Source of the DNA: CAYQLT01 sp964418425
GTDB lineage: Bacteria > Bacillota > Limnochordia > Limnochordales > Geochordaceae
Direction: 5' to 3'
DNA length: 64,000 nt
Assembly (NCBI GenBank): GCA_964418425.1
Contig: CAYQLT010000001.1
Location: 62,001 to 126,000, forward strand
A program made the position numbers and the translations under genes. The notes below the pieces were generated by a model. The model worked only from the letters and a program-made list of their open reading frames with translations, searched no databases and was not told the DNA's origin. Positions 63,606-64,000 of this stretch are shown here, in pieces (the stretch's first letter is position 1; the number at the start of each line of letters is the position of its first letter).

Positions 63606-63613
63606 AGTATAAT
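63606..63613. promoter_or_regulatory. Overlapping divergent -10 elements between udgB and the DUF763 gene
   Basis: TATAAT at 63608-63613 on the plus strand overlaps TATACT on the minus strand (63606-63611). Only 49 bp separate the two start codons, so back-to-back promoters would share this AT patch. No clear -35 is seen on either strand. Confidence 0.45.
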
Positions 63614-63633
63614 GGGCGGGGGACTGGAGAAGG

Positions 63634-64000
63634 ATGGGAGCCATCCGCACCGGAACGGCTTCGCTGCCCCTGCACCGGGGCAAGTGCCCACCCTGGCTGT
63701 TCGCACGCATGCGGGACCTGAGCGCCGTGATGGTGGAGGTCATGGTGGAGGAGATGGGGCCCGACGAGGTCCTGCGGCGCCTGGCCGACCCCTTTTGGTT
63801 TCAGGCCCTGGGGGCCGTGCTGGGCTACGACTGGCATTCTTCGGGGGTCACCACCGTGGTGTGCGGCGCGCTCAAGGAAGGGCTTAAGGACCGAGGGCCT
63901 CACCTGGGGATCTTCGTCTGCGGTGGCAAGGGCGGCACCTCCCGCAAGACGCCCGACGAGATCGTCCGGCACGTGGAGCAGGCAGGGCTCGGGCTCGACC
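63634..64000 (+). CDS. DUF763 family protein, N-terminal part (3' end outside window)
   Basis: The first 122 codons are open to the window end. RTGTASLPLHRGKCPPWLF, PFWFQALGAVLGYDWHSSG and GIFVCGGKGGTSRKTPDEI match the DUF763 family as I remember it, found mostly in Archaea and some thermophilic bacteria, with no established function. ATG 63634 follows GGAGAAGG. It is divergent from the uracil-DNA glycosylase gene. The remainder, about two thirds, is missing. Confidence 0.85.
   Translation, partial: MGAIRTGTASLPLHRGKCPPWLFARMRDLSAVMVEVMVEEMGPDEVLRRLADPFWFQALGAVLGYDWHSSGVTTVVCGALKEGLKDRGPHLGIFVCGGKGGTSRKTPDEIVRHVEQAGLGLD

Overview
The window is a very GC-rich (roughly 70% by eye) chromosomal segment of an endospore-forming member of the Bacillota. 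Gene order is the classical Firmicutes one (valS-folC, maf-radC-mreBCD, minCD-rodA-M50 protease-rng-rplU-prp-rpmA-obgE, proBA-nadD-yqeK-rsfS-leuS, comEA-comEC-holA-rpsT-gpr-spoIIP-lepA-hemW-hrcA-grpE-dnaK-dnaJ-prmA-rsmE). Sporulation genes (gpr, spoIIP, spoIVFB-like), an L27 with a cleavable N-terminal extension beside its protease Prp, a T-box leader and a CIRCE operator support this. High GC plus a NuoLN-type complex I points to a deep-branching high-GC lineage such as Limnochordia, Symbiobacteriia or Thermaerobacter relatives. That placement is inference; no 16S gene is present.

Layout. 1-2.2 kb: end of a complex I operon (nuoL, nuoN). 2.3-7 kb: DUF554 membrane protein, NDUFA9-like SDR, NAD-type isocitrate dehydrogenase, metallo-hydrolase, nitrilase-superfamily enzyme. 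7.1-10.9 kb (minus strand): peptide-type ABC importer with binding protein and two permeases but no ATPase. 11.2-16.8 kb: T-box-controlled valS with folC, a SPOR-domain protein and a CsoR-type regulator. 16.9-29 kb: cell shape and division block (maf, radC, mreBCD, PBP2, minCDE, rodA, M50 protease, RNase G). 29-41 kb: ribosome and assembly genes, proline synthesis, NAD synthesis, LCP protein, rsfS, tRNA-Ala and leuS. 40.6-48.2 kb: competence, polymerase delta subunit, S20, spore protease and SpoIIP. 48.2-61.4 kb: murJ, lepA, hemW and the HrcA heat-shock operon with prmA and rsmE. 61.3-64 kb: an exported protein, PHP phosphatase, family 5 uracil-DNA glycosylase and the start of a DUF763 gene.

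No mobile element, prophage, CRISPR array or toxin-antitoxin pair was seen; this is a housekeeping region. The most consequential observation concerns the assembly. All four 100-N gaps are flanked by exactly the same 55 bases on both sides. Deleting the Ns plus one copy (155 nt) restores single continuous frames for comEA, gpr and rsmE, so the gaps almost certainly hide no missing DNA. Other points worth attention are a likely CTG start codon for rsfS behind a perfect Shine-Dalgarno, a ComEC without a recognisable metallo-beta-lactamase motif, an ATPase-less ABC locus, a probable frame problem at the start of prmA, and two small exported proteins of unknown function.

Most genes lie on the plus strand in long, often overlapping operons. 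The minus-strand genes (DUF554, ABC locus, yjbQ, rpsT, murJ, two exported proteins, udgB) look like separate transcription units set between conserved blocks. GTG and TTG starts are common, so start sites were chosen by Shine-Dalgarno position and family alignment from memory.
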